Below are positions 12,477 through 22,805 of a stretch of DNA of 60,000 nt, in pieces. Under the pieces are notes generated by a model. The model was not told the DNA's origin. It worked only from the letters and a program-made list of their open reading frames with translations, and did no database searches. This DNA is from Polytrichum commune (lineage: Eukaryota; Streptophyta; Polytrichopsida; Polytrichales; Polytrichaceae): the NCBI GenBank assembly GCA_950295325.1, contig OX485807.1, forward strand, positions 28,679,666 through 28,739,665, written 5' to 3'. Made by a program: the position numbers and the translations under genes. Numbering within the stretch: position 1 is the first letter of the stretch; the number at the start of each line of letters is the position of its first letter.

Positions 12477-12984
12477 GGGTCACTTCACACACAAGCCAAG
12501 AGCCGTGACCATGAGACTGTGTGAGCCCAAAAGAAAGTGTCCAAAGGCCGTCCCAACACACCTCCAAAATCATGTAGTGTGGTCACGGACCCTCAAGTGT
12601 AGCGTGAAGCCATATGTGATCGGGTCCTCAAATAATAGATGTTGTTTCAATGAAATTCTATTCATGCAGGTCCTCACACATGATAAAATAGAATAAACCA
12701 ACAGTTGTGAGCGTTCCGAGTGCCATGGTCTCCCGGTTTTGTGTCAGGCCTACCTCCAACAGACACTTCTTGAAAACAGTCCAACGGACCACGAAACATG
12801 ATCCATTCGATGCCATGTAAGAATCCACGTAGACTTCACGTCCATCCTGCATTCACATACGCCGTTGCTCCCTCAAGCGTACTAGTGTGAAGTAGCGAAC
12901 TTGGACCGCCTCCACCTTTTCCACCAATGAGAGTGCGTGAAGTGCAATGGTCACGGGCTCTCAGTCTCATGTGTGAACTGGCCC
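12477..12984 (-). mobile_element. PIF/Harbinger-type MITE, copy 2 (508 bp), inverted relative to copy 1
   Basis: Reverse complement of the element at 11423-11922 along its whole length, with small differences. Left flank TTA (12474-12476); the right flank is TAG, so the TSD has decayed or is only TA. The two copies are separated by about 550 bp that include an ACCGGTT-type repeat, so the pair could fold into a long hairpin transcript. Confidence 0.8.
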
Positions 12985-14711
12985 TAGGACACGAATTTTA
13001 TTCCCAAACCATGCGCTTGTGTCCGGAAAATATTAACCCTTTAAGGACAATGTTGCCCCACAGGCTTGGTATTATTTTGGGAGAATCTTGTTCAAAACTT
13101 CTACTCCATTGCACCAAATGGGGTTTTTAGAATGCCAAATCGAGCACCTTAGCAAGATCTATACTTCTTTAGGATAGAGCCTATGTAAATTGATTGGTTA
13201 ATCATGCTTAAAATGAATTTAAAAAGATATTTTGGGTGTGGTATCGGGAAAGCATATGTCCTTTAAGGGTTAACAAGAGCAGATGAACTACCATCAAAGA
13301 TCGGCATGTCGCTTCTGACCTGGGCCATCATGAGCCTGCTGAGCCTGTCAAGAATCAGGCCCATTTTCACCCAACTTAAGTAATGCATACTTATGGTCCA
13401 AGTGTGGATTGGGCTGCCAAGCAAAACGTACATCTATTGTATGTATGTATGGATGTATGTATGTATGTGGGTGTTATTCGGTTTGTGTTATTTGTGATCT
13501 CCATCTTTTACCCGATTGGATTTTACGTAACAAAACATGTGTTGCGTTAATGAATCTACGAGGTATGAAGCATGTGCGAAAAAATCGGATTCGAAATTGG
13601 TCGTTTTTTGGATTCGTTGTGATTATATATGAAGTGCATGTTTGTTGATCCGTTTATTGATTTACATAGGTTCTCCGAACTATGTTCATTGTATTGAATT
13701 TGAAGAGGTTGTCTGATTCTCTTTTGAACATGTGTTTTTTATGTGGTGTTTGTCCTTTGATCCTCACTGAACCATGTACCAATTATATATGGGTGTACAA
13801 TCAAGAAAAGTAATTGAATTACATCCACATGTCTTAAGGTAGATGGGTCTTAAACGCTCACTTTTTCCAACAAGCCCATTTCTCATTGAATATGAACCAC
13901 GAGATGAATAGTGAGGTGAGTAGTAGAGTAGACAGACTTGGTTTCTGTTGACTTTAAGCCGTTTCACATAAGTGTGGTACATGTGTGATATTGGGCTGAT
14001 TTTTCACAAGTCTGGAAGATTGATATCACAATATTTAACCCCCAAAAAAATCATAATTTATTTCCAAGTTTTGAAATTATTGGAAAAAATTTCAAGGCAA
14101 GATTCTCTCCCAACCCACATTCATGGGATAGGTCGAGTTATTTCCGATAACTAGGAGACAAAAACTTGAGTACAATTAGTGTCCTTTCAAGGAACCCAAA
14201 TCCGTGCCCTTTTAACTTACTTTTTCCATCACGCCGAACGGGGTGGCTACATGTGTGATTCTTCATGACTTTTTCCATCAAATTTTACATATTTACATAA
14301 CTTTACATGAAAATGATAAATTTACATATTTCTTCCAACAACGCATGCTAATTGCATAGGACTCATATGATAGTAGTGTAACCACGTAATTTGCGTCATT
14401 TTCAAACTCCAATTTATTTCAAGCTCCATTTCGATTGATAATGATGTGTCTATGTGATTTTCGTTATCCCCTTTACAATGCCATTAGAGATAAGCTCCCT
14501 TCATTGTTTGAGGATGTAATACTAGAGAATCCCCAATCTTTCTTCTAATTGAACCATCAAGTTGATATTAGACCCTCTATCTACCGGAGGCTGCTGCACT
14601 TTGTTGCTCTACAAAATTAGCATGTTTGACACCATCTCAATGCAATACTTCTAGTCTCCCGGACTTTAAAAATCGATTTCATTACAATGTGAAGCTGAGT
14701 TTCCCAGGAGG
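12985..14711. other. No gene; MITE fragments
   Basis: 13440-13470 is (TGTA)n-rich. 13470-13760 is a diverged GGGTGT-type MITE interior. AAGGTAGATGGGTC at 13836 may be the start of another AGGTA-type element without a clear partner end. Remaining sequence is unassigned AT-rich DNA. Confidence 0.4.
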
Positions 14712-14714
14712 TAA

Positions 14715-15215
14715 GGGGCGGTTTACACTATGGACCAAGAGCCATGACCAAGAAAATTAAATCATTTTCATGGTCATAGCTCTTGGCCAAGAGCCGTGAC
14801 CATGAAAAATCAAAAATGGATTTTTGAGTGGCTTGGTCACTCTTGTAGTGTAAAGTGGATTTGGACCAGGACAACTTTGGGCTGATTTTTTAAATATAAA
14901 TATAGTAACGTCAAAAAAATCGGGAAAAATAAATATTAAAAAACAAATTCGGCCAATGGCTGATTTTCAGCCTTACGGCTCCCTTGATTTCCGTTGAGTC
15001 GAGCATTTTGCCTCGCCTCAACAGAAAACCCGTTGGACCATGGCACATTATCCAAATGGTAGATTTTAGTAGTTTTTGGGGACCTCAAAGTTAGTGGTCA
15101 TTCTCCTTTTTTCAAGGTAGTGTAAAGCCAAATGGGACCAAGAGCACTTTACTCTCCAATCACAGATTTTAGAATTTCATGGTCATGGCTCTTGGTCCAT
15201 AGTGTAAACCGCCCC
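14715..15215. mobile_element. PIF/Harbinger-type MITE (501 bp), GGGGCGGTTTACAC termini
   Basis: Perfect TIR of at least 35 bp, beginning GGGGCGGTTTACACTATGG and reaching AGAGCCATGACCA; TAA TSD at 14712-14714 and 15216-15218. The left half has an additional internal inverted repeat (CATGGTCATAGCTCTTGG against CCAAGAGCCGTGACCATG, about 14780-14820), making a second smaller palindrome. The perfect termini suggest recent insertion. Non-coding. Confidence 0.9.
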
Positions 15216-15299
15216 TAAATCAAAGATAAATGCAGCCTAAATATCACTCAACAATTGCCATTTCCAAGTCGATATCAATCCTGGTTTGCATAGAAGAAG

Positions 15300-15910
15300 C
15301 ATTTGATGCCCCGTCCGGGAAGATTTTCGGGCATAATCGGTCGAGATCCTAGGTACACTTAAAAGGATATTTAGTGTTTGATACCCTAAATACAAACGCA
15401 TATACTAAATGTCAATAACCCTATGAGAGTAAGTGACATTAAACATAAACTCAAACACAAAATATCAACTATGATAATATATGGAAGTTACATGTTTGAA
15501 TTTCAGTGTTAGTAAGGATATGAAAGAAAAAAAATGCCATCGACTTCAGCAAATGAGAGATCAGCGAGCAAGAAGGTGGGGCGTCATCCCTAAAATCACA
15601 AGTCCAATGAAATCCATGCTTCAAAGGAAGGGAGGTGGCAGTAGGGAAGGTAGCGACACATTTATGTCTAACACCAATTGTCAAGGAAACGAAAATAAGT
15701 GGTGAGCAGGATAAGGTGGTAACAACATTAAATACAATCAACACACTAAGTATCATATTTAGTGTAGTGCTTCCAAAACCAGCCAGTTACATGCTCACAT
15801 CGTTTCAGTTATTCTTTATAAAATTGAAGAATATTCTACAAATTACTCTAAATGGATCGGTAGATTTCCTAAACTCTTGAATGTGAACCAATCAAATCGA
15901 TTCTTCCCCC
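15300..15910 (+). repeat. ACCGGTT-type repeat, interrupted by TA-TSD MITE
   Basis: Left part 15300-15353 (GGGCATAATCGGTCGAGATCC), right part 15767-15910 (CCAAAACCAGCCAGTTACAT and onward) separated by the MITE at 15356-15764. Ends in a C homopolymer at 15907-15918. Confidence 0.55.
15356..15764. mobile_element. TA-TSD MITE, CACTAAAT-like termini (409 bp), different interior
   Basis: Starts CACTTAAAAGGATATTTAGT and ends with the inverse of CACTAAATATGATACTTAGT, with TA on each side (15354-15355, 15765-15766). The interior (15440-15720) is unlike the other copies and may be acquired DNA. It splits an ACCGGTT-type repeat: GATCCTAG on the left continues as TAGTGCTTCCAAAACC on the right, as in the uninterrupted copy near 52740. 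Confidence 0.75.
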
Positions 15911-16498
15911 CCCCCCCCGTTCAATAATACGGTGGTCCCATTTGTTGTAAACACATGGTACTCGGGCGAAGATGGTCTCCTTGGTTAAATATCTGTACTT
16001 ATACATGCACCATAAGTTACACTAAAGGGCCCGGCCCTCACATTATATGAGCCCACCCGAAATGCGATCATACTAGCTAGTACTGGGCCCCCTCTTTAAA
16101 GCCAGAGCATAAAAAAATCTCACATCAAGCTTCACAGGGGACTCACGTCATCAGTGACAGTCGGTCGAGATCCTATTGTTTTCCAATATAAAACCGGTTA
16201 CATGTTGACATCTTTCGGTTTTTCTTTATTGAATTGAGGAGTATTCTGCAAAAGACATCCTAAACTCCGTATTATCACACCTGTGGTAACCAAAGTGCAC
16301 GTGCTATTACGGAGTTTTGTAGTGTTAACATGGATGCATGATACTATAGAATTAGTGCAGCATGTGACGTTATGGAATAACACAAAGGAGATGTGAGGAC
16401 AATTTGATTTTGTTTTCTTGTCACTTATGCTAGTGTGGTCCACTTCATGGCCTTCCCGGGCGATGTGGCGGATGCATGCACCAACATTCAACAAGTGG

Positions 16499-16541
16499 TA
16501 GAAGAAGAAGAAGAAGAAGAAGAAGAAGAAGAAGAAGAAGA
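16499..16541. repeat. (AGA)n microsatellite
   Basis: About 14 AGA/GAA units inside the CCTAAACT TIR element. The opposite strand's poly-Leu/poly-Phe frames are artefacts of this tract. Confidence 0.95.
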
Positions 16542-16715
16542 TGACACTCCACATGTTGACACATGGCGCAATGCAAGGGTGTGGGTTGATTTCTTTGGTG
16601 GTTTGCATTAATGACAAAAAATTGATATAAGGGAGAGAAATGTGACAATAAGGAGTTAGATCTTAACTACGAACATCCGTTCCCTAGGGTTTTGGGATAT
16701 TAGAGAGTGTGTGAC

Positions 16716-17125
16716 CACGGGGAGGTCACTTCATTGTCAAGTTGACACCACGTGCGGACAAAGTTTGCTACCCCTATATTACATGCCATATATAAAATTA
16801 AAATTTATGTTTTTTTTCTACATGTACATAACCATTGATAGTATCTTTTGTATACTTTTTTGAAATTTTTAGTCATCTTTATTTTTTAAGTAAATTTTTT
16901 AGTTCAATTCTGTGTCATTCTAGTTAGAAATGGTATGTTTTATGAAAAAAACAAATCATCAAATTTAGTTACCACTTTTGACTATGTCATAGGTACTGTG
17001 TATATCTACTCATGAAAAAAAAAATTGATAAAATTTTGACCCATTTTGGTGGTGCAACTTACCAAAAAAAGATTTTTTTTGGTTGCACGTGGTGTTCAAC
17101 TTGACAATGGAGTGATCTACCCGTG
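16716..17125 (+). mobile_element. hAT-type MITE, copy 2 (410 bp)
   Basis: Nearly identical along its length to the copy at 7537-7944, in the same orientation, with the same CACGGG...CCCGTG termini. The TSD is a different 8-mer, TGTGTGAC, at 16708-16715 and 17126-17133, which proves independent insertion and fixes the element ends. Non-coding. It lies inside another TIR element (about 16257-17165). Confidence 0.92.
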
Positions 17126-17252
17126 TGTGTGACATTATGAGAGTTGATAGTATGAAGTTTAGGGGTGTACTCTTAAATTGGTCGGTAAGTATCCTGAAAG
17201 TCTTGAATTTGTACCAGTTATTTCTCAAACTTAATCGGATCATCTGTAACTA

Positions 17253-17631
17253 CACTAAATATGGTATTTATTGTCACCAATTCCAATTGTCTTGCTCAAT
17301 ACTAATTGTAGACCGCAGTGTAGTGTCACCAACACTAAATGCTAACCCAACATTTGTTTGTCATTCTTTGTGCATTTTTGGGGGAGATTATAGATTTACA
17401 GTGTTGCAATTACTGTCACTTACCAAGTGATTTCTCATCCAAATGTCAAGATTTCATCCATGACAATATTTCATCACAAGTTGCTGACAAGTGAAGGTAG
17501 GGTTTCGGCCGATGGATGAACTCGTCCATCATCCATGATAGTATTTTGTTCAATTATTCATAAGAAGTGTCATCCGGAAAGTTACCATAGTGACATAAAA
17601 TACCTTATGACATAAAATATCATACATTGTG
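17253..17631 (+). mobile_element. TA-TSD MITE, CACTAAAT family (379 bp)
   Basis: Starts CACTAAATATGGTATTTATT and ends with the inverse of CACAATGTATGATATTTTAT; TA flanks at 17251-17252 and 17632-17633. It sits in an ACCGGTT-type repeat, and removing it with one TA restores ATCTGTAACTAGCTGTCGG, matching the unbroken copy near 12405. Non-coding. Confidence 0.82.
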
Positions 17632-17884
17632 TAGCTGTCGGCTCTCCTCATTCATTGCTCCCACTTGGCCGAGTCCAGTAAAGTCACAGTAAGAAAAGAA
17701 AAGAGAAGAAAACTAAAAAATTAAAAAATTAAAAAAAATCGCATATGTGATCATATTTCTTGGTTGTAAGGATTCAGAAGGAGAAATTGTGATGTGTGTG
17801 GGCCTTATGTGGCCACTCTTCTTATGGAGACCTATACTTAAGTGGTATATAGCAAGGGCTTGTAGTTAAGAATGGAGACCTATA

Positions 17885-18115
17885 TCCAGGGAGAACCGGC
17901 GGTTGGTTACAAATGAACCGGTTGAGTTTGAGAAAAATAACCAGTTCAAGTTCGAGACTTCAGGCGAATTATCAATCATTTTAGAAGAATCTATAGAAGA
18001 ATATACCTCAAATGAATAAAGCAAAACTCGAAGATGATGTCAACATGTAACAGGTTGGATTTAGAATCACTAGCATCTTGACCGACTATGCCCAAAAACT
18101 AACTTCTTGGGCACT
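17885..18115 (-). repeat. ACCGGTT-type dispersed repeat, reverse copy
   Basis: Reads GAGAACCGGCGGTTGGTTAC at its left and reaches CTAGCATCTTGACCGACTA at the right, the exact reverse order of the 7.3-kb copy. Immediately followed by the (CAA)n(GAA)n microsatellite. Another reverse, more diverged copy lies near 6370-6480. Confidence 0.6.
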
Positions 18116-18150
18116 GATGGAGACACACAAAAAGGGAGGGGGGAAAAAAA

Positions 18151-18214
18151 CAAACAACAACAACAACAACAACAACAGAAGAAGAAGAAGAAGAAGAAGA
18201 AGAAGAAGAAGAAG

Positions 18215-18245
<31 letters not shown>
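18151..18245. repeat. Compound microsatellite (CAA)n(GAA)~22
   Basis: About eight CAA units run directly into about 22 uninterrupted GAA units. The long pure purine strand gives open frames on several frames that are not genes. Confidence 0.97.
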
Positions 18246-18671
18246 GTTACGATGAGATTGGACTATGTGTTTGTGAGAATCTAGACATCACGTGATCACT
18301 CCATGAAAAAGAGAATCCTCATTTTGATCTCCTATAAATCTTGAATCTCAAACTCCAAATTATGGAACTTGAAATGGAAATCCACATGATTTGCAATTGC
18401 TATTGGGATGAGCCAATTTCCAATTGGATCCAACTGTCCAAATTGTAGTGAAGTTGGAAGTGCTCACAATAGGACCACATACCTTACATTGTAGACTCAT
18501 TTGGACAATTAGCCATCTAGGTAGGTACGTTGGGATGTGCCACTTCACATGATACTTGTTGATACCTTTTATGACCCCATCACACTCTAGTACTTCCTAG
18601 AAATAGAGATGCTTGCTTTTTGGAAGTTATATATCGTATCCGGCTAAGTTGTCGTCATTGTTATTAATCTA

Positions 18672-19047
18672 AGGTATATATGGGTGTCGTTCAGTTCATT
18701 TTTCATGTTCTCCAACTTCTACCAATTACATGAACACAATGAAATTTGTGTTGCATTGAGCAAATCCACGATGAAGCATCAACAAAAATCAGATCGACAG
18801 TCGGACCTCGCATCATGTAGTTATGGTCATCATAAGTGCATGTTTTTTTATTCAAAGGTCCTCCCGATTGTGTTTACTATTGAGTGCGGAGTAGTTTAGT
18901 TATTTAAAAAAAAAACACAGCCCAAGCTTTTTAAAACATGTGTCTTCTAAGGTGTTTGTTCTTTAATCCTCACCTAACCGCACGGCAACCAAACACACGT
19001 GTCTGATTATGAAAAAGTAACCGCATCACACCCGCCCCCACGTACCT
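18672..19047 (+). mobile_element. TA-TSD MITE, AGGTA...GGGTGT type (376 bp)
   Basis: Starts AGGTATATATGGGTGTCGTT and ends CCCCCACGTACCT, flanked by TA (18670-18671, 19048-19049). Interior words (TTCTCCAACTTCTACCAATTACAT, shortened here to CTCCAACTTCTAC) recur in partial copies at 7965-8090, 13470-13760, 9935-10110 and 45410-45620. Shares only its outer AGGTA bases with the AGGTAGAGGGGC type. Confidence 0.75.
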
Positions 19048-19226
19048 TAACTTCCAACTTCCCAGGCAACCCAAATCGGGTCGATGGAAGTCTTGGGCAA
19101 GCTCCTACAACCAAGCATGTCGCCTTTTTTTTTCATCCAGACCTATGGCCGTTGTACAACACACATGTTTATGTGTAGGACCCACAAATATAGCGGGGAT
19201 ATCGTGATTAGTTTCTTATGGTATTA

Positions 19227-19539
19227 AGGTAGAGGGGCCCTTTCCCGCTCGAATTTCAGATTGGCATGTTCATTGGGGAGTTATTAAGGGGGAATCAATC
19301 TTGGAAGATGTGCAAAGTACATTGGAAATTGGACCATTTGGAATAATTAATCTTGGATTAATATTGAATTAGTTATGAATTTTGGAAGGAGAACTCATAG
19401 GGGTACCCAAAACCACTCACCCCAAAAATGTACACCATGATTACATAGAAATTTGAGGTTGGAAGCTATAATGTACCTCTTGTTTGGATAGGTCTAGTGA
19501 GCGGTTTAAGAACCCGAGCGGGAAAGGGCCCCTCTACCT
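19227..19539 (+). mobile_element. TA-TSD MITE, AGGTAGAGGGGC type (313 bp)
   Basis: Starts AGGTAGAGGGGCCCTTTCCC and ends with its inverse (GGGAAAGGGCCCCTCTACCT); TA flanks at 19225-19226 and 19540-19541. Same family and same length as 10220-10532, opposite orientation. High identity between the copies suggests fairly recent movement. Non-coding. Confidence 0.9.
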
Positions 19540-21258
19540 TATGTCCTTGGCTTTTCTCGTTAAGCTCAACGGTAATAGGGCCAAGCATTTGCGGGTTAAG
19601 TACTTAACAAGAAACAACAACAATCTTCAAGTGGGGAAGCCAAATGCAAGAAGAAACTTTGCAAGCACTCTAAAAGATTAGTGATTGGAGAATAATCCTG
19701 GTGCAGCCTGCAAGGAATATTGTGTGGGGACAGAGAAGCGGGACTCCTGAGGCCTGGGCCACTTAATGTGCACTTAAAATTATTATTAAAATTATTATTA
19801 TTCATGTTGCATTAGGGCAGCTGGTCACAAGTGTGAGAGTGTTGCTTCCACTACAAACAAGTTGGTCGAGTACGTACTCAAGGTAGACGTGTGTTATTTG
19901 GTCATTTTTCTCTCTACGCTCACTCCTAGTATGATACGAAACACACAATTATTGCAAGATAATTAGCAAATCCAAATCGCACCCATACTAGCCATACGCC
20001 TCGTCATTTTCAAAGCTCGTATGATGATCTCATTCACCATTAAAGTGAGGATTCTCATGCTCATCGGACGGTCGTAAAGATCCCCCTCCAGTTGTGTTCG
20101 CCATTGAACGTAAAATGGTTAGCATATTTTGAGCACGTAGTCCAATCTCCTTCAAACACGTGTCCTTGGTGGTGTCTGGTCTTAGATCCACACTTAACCA
20201 CATACCCACTCAACTATAAGGTAGAAATAGCATAACCCATTAACCACCCTCTAGCCGTGCACTAGACCACTGTCATAATGGGGTGAAGTGTCATTTCTAA
20301 AACCGATGATGGCTCGGCGGCAGCTTCAATGCGTGCACACTTAGTGTAGCCAATGGGAGTCAAGTGTTAATGTACTCATGAGGTAACCGATTTCGGCGAT
20401 GTTCTGTATGGAAATGCGGATTATTGTGTTTGGTGTAGGGAGAATCTAGTGAACGAGTAGGGGTTTGGACAACTTTCCACTTTGAAAAATTGTAGCATTT
20501 TTTGTATAGGGCAGAAAAACATGAAACAACTTGCATTCTTCATGAATCCTTCTCGTCTATCTTGGAAAATCATCTCATGATTGTTAGACCCGATCTTCAA
20601 TGCAATCAAATCACCTTATTTTCACGGGTTATGCTATTCCTACCTTAAGTGTCCAGATTATTGCTGTTGCATTGGAATGCGGCACGTCTACCTTACTCTA
20701 AGATTCCCCTCTAACTTCACTTCCCAGATATTGCAGCACAGCAATTATAAGCAGCTGACACAACAACTGCAGCATGGCTCCTAGCAAGGACCCTCCACAA
20801 CTCCTTCTGAAAGTTGCAGCTTGACAATTTCCAAACAGCTACATTCTAACTTAGAAGTCGCTGCTTCCCGTAACTAAGAATGATGGTGCTGCTGCTGCTG
20901 CTGCTCAGAGGCAGCTAAGGTAAATTCTAAGCACACGCGTGTGGTTAAGTGTACGTTTTGTAAGGACAGGGACCGAAATGACGGTTGACGACACGCTCAA
21001 AATTGGCTATTCTAATCCCAGAAGTCAACATAATTGGGGAGACCAGTGTCATGTATGATCCCAGATTAAGAAGAAGGAAGAGAATCTCCTGTTTTATAAT
21101 GAGATAAGAGAATCATTCGAGCTCCAGAAATCATGAGGACAAAGGAGTATTCAGTCTCGATTTGGGTTTGCTAACCATTTCGTACCGAGCGCGTGGTTAA
21201 CGTCCTAGGAGGAGTGCCAGTGGGTGTGAGCTAAAACTGTGCAATTTATGCCCATTTA
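19540..21258. other. No gene recognised; edge of the gene island
   Basis: Mixed sequence with TAA/ATT repeats at 19778-19800 and a (GCT)5-6 run at 20889-20906. From about 20500 the composition becomes less AT-rich and less repetitive, as expected when approaching genes. No exon chain could be built. Confidence 0.4.
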
Positions 21259-21629
21259 AGGTATGCGGGTGTTTTGCAGTTACTTTTCTTAACCGGACCC
21301 TTGGGTTTGATCGATATGTGGTTCATTGAAGATCGACGAGCAAACATCATAAAGGCACATGTTTTAAAGAGATCGGACTACGTCTTCAAATATCGATAAC
21401 TAATCTAAACTCGATAGTGAACACAGTTGGGAAGACCTATATACGGTAGCCAGTTAAGAATTCAACACACATGCACTTCTGATAAACATAAGTTAAGTAG
21501 GGCAGGTCTGATTTTTGATCCGGTTTTTTTACATGGGTCTCGTCGTAGATTTGTTACTGCAACGTGAGTCTCGTTGTGTAAATCGAATGGGTAGAAAGTT
21601 GGAGAACATGAAATAACACCCGCGTACCT
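21259..21629 (-). mobile_element. AGGTA...GGGTGT-type MITE (371 bp)
   Basis: Starts AGGTATGCGGGTGTT and ends AACACCCGCGTACCT; flanks read TTA on both sides (21256-21258, 21630-21632), so TA or TTA was duplicated. The right end, read inward, matches the left end of the element at 18672 (GGGTGTTATTTCATGTTCTC). It lies less than 1 kb upstream of the kinase leader. Confidence 0.72.
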
Positions 21630-22199
21630 TTAGCTGGGTGGAATTCCTTTAGACTGCCTGCACCAATTCTTACTGCAGTTGATCCTGGAGCCATGATCAG
21701 CAACGCTCTGTCGCTAGTAGGAAGCCCATCACCAGCCCTGACACTGAAGAACTTTGGTGATGCTGCAAACTAAGCCTGCACGCAATCTCAATGTAAATCT
21801 TGTCCTCTCTGCTTGCAGCGGCAGTTCTTTGTGGTTTTTTTTTTCTGGAGATCTCATCCTTGCACGTGTGTTGGTGCATTCTGTAGGAGGGGGGATTATG
21901 CATGTGGCGGGGGAAGCTCTGCATTTTTGCGCAATTTTCACTTTGAAGCTACCTTTAACCCTCTCAGTCAGGTCCACTAGCTAGAAGATTTGGTAGACTG
22001 GTTGTCTCCAACCACTGCAAGCGCATTCCATGAACATTCCTGCGGGAATGAATTTGAGAGATCCTCCCTCAGTTTGAAGGAGCTGGTCTGCTCCAAGCTG
22101 TGAGGTTCACTTAAACGTGAGGAGCTGCTGTATTTTGGAGCTACTTAGAGTAGCTACTTGATAGCAGGAGCACAGGTGCAACATTTGAGGAAATTGGTG
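21630..22199. other. Upstream region of the kinase gene
   Basis: Single-copy-looking sequence between the last MITE and the CT-rich leader. A 26-codon frame from ATG near 21693 (MISNALSLVGSPSP...) is probably not a gene. Likely holds promoter elements that I cannot pick out reliably. Confidence 0.35.
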
Positions 22200-22203
22200 C
22201 TGC

Positions 22204-22242
<39 letters not shown>

Positions 22243-22345
22243 CTTCAAGCTCTAGTTCTTCTTCTTTTTGGTGATCTTCATTTGAGGAAGTCGGTGCTGC
22301 CTCTCTCACTGGATTCTTCTTCTTTCGCCTCTTTCTTCTCCTTTT
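22200..22345 (+). promoter_or_regulatory. Pyrimidine-rich leader with (CT)n tract before the kinase gene
   Basis: A run of about 16 CT dinucleotides (22207-22238) is followed by about 100 bases of CTT/TCT-rich sequence, ending 460 bases before the kinase start codon. CT-rich tracts are common in plant core promoters and 5' leaders, so this probably marks the transcription start region. No clear TATA box was seen. A three-codon upstream ORF (ATG GCT GTG TAG, near 22350) would lie in the leader if transcription starts here. Role inferred from position only. Confidence 0.45.
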
Positions 22346-22805
22346 GCTAATGGCTGTGTAGATGCTCTCGTGATCATTTCTGTATTCTTACGCAATGCAG
22401 TCAGAGACTGTTCAACATGGAGCAATGCTTTGGAGGAACCGGAGTCGGCAGCAGGTTAAGGGATTCACAGGCTCATTGATCTCCAAACACCTTATCAAAA
22501 GTGGCTTATAGCAGAGCCCTTTTTGAGAATCAGCCCCGAACTAGAACTTCCCCTTGCAAATATGCACTTCCGTGGGCTATGAGAGAAATTAGGCTGACTA
22601 TGCAGACTTGCTCACAGCATCCGAGGCGCTTGGGAAAGTTATGATTCCAATGCTGCTGTTTCTGACGAAGGAGATTATCTCTGCTATGTCGGCTTGCAAT
22701 GAGGGGAGTAAGGATAATGAACTGACCAACGACGGCGTGGGGTCCTAATTAGGACATAATTGTGAGTGTGCGCCTGGAAAACTTCTCTAAATCTTTGGTG
22801 AGGCG

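Larger units (their letters stand above)
16257..17165. mobile_element. TIR element with CCTAAACT termini, carrying a nested hAT MITE
   Basis: Left end CCTAAACTCCGTATTATCA and right end, inverted, CCTAAACTTCATACTATCA form imperfect TIRs. The insertion divides an ACCGGTT-type repeat: its left part ends ATTCTGCAAA near 16252 and resumes CTTAAATTGGTCGG near 17172. Without the nested hAT MITE (16716-17125) the element would be about 500 bp. Contains an (AGA)n tract at 16500-16540. Exact ends uncertain. Confidence 0.6.
16150..17670 (+). repeat. ACCGGTT-type repeat, split by two insertions (nested cluster)
   Basis: Pieces at 16155-16256, 17166-17252 and 17634-17670 together form one copy of the repeat. 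The first gap is the CCTAAACT TIR element with its own nested hAT MITE; the second gap is the CACTAAAT MITE. Three levels of nesting are visible. Confidence 0.6.

Noticed and set aside
16198-16648. Poly-Phe and poly-Leu open frames on the - strand
   Set aside because: Translations of the (AGA)n tract inside a transposable element.
18078-18295. Poly-Asn/Arg and poly-Gln/Lys proteins
   Set aside because: Translations of the (CAA)n(GAA)n microsatellite.
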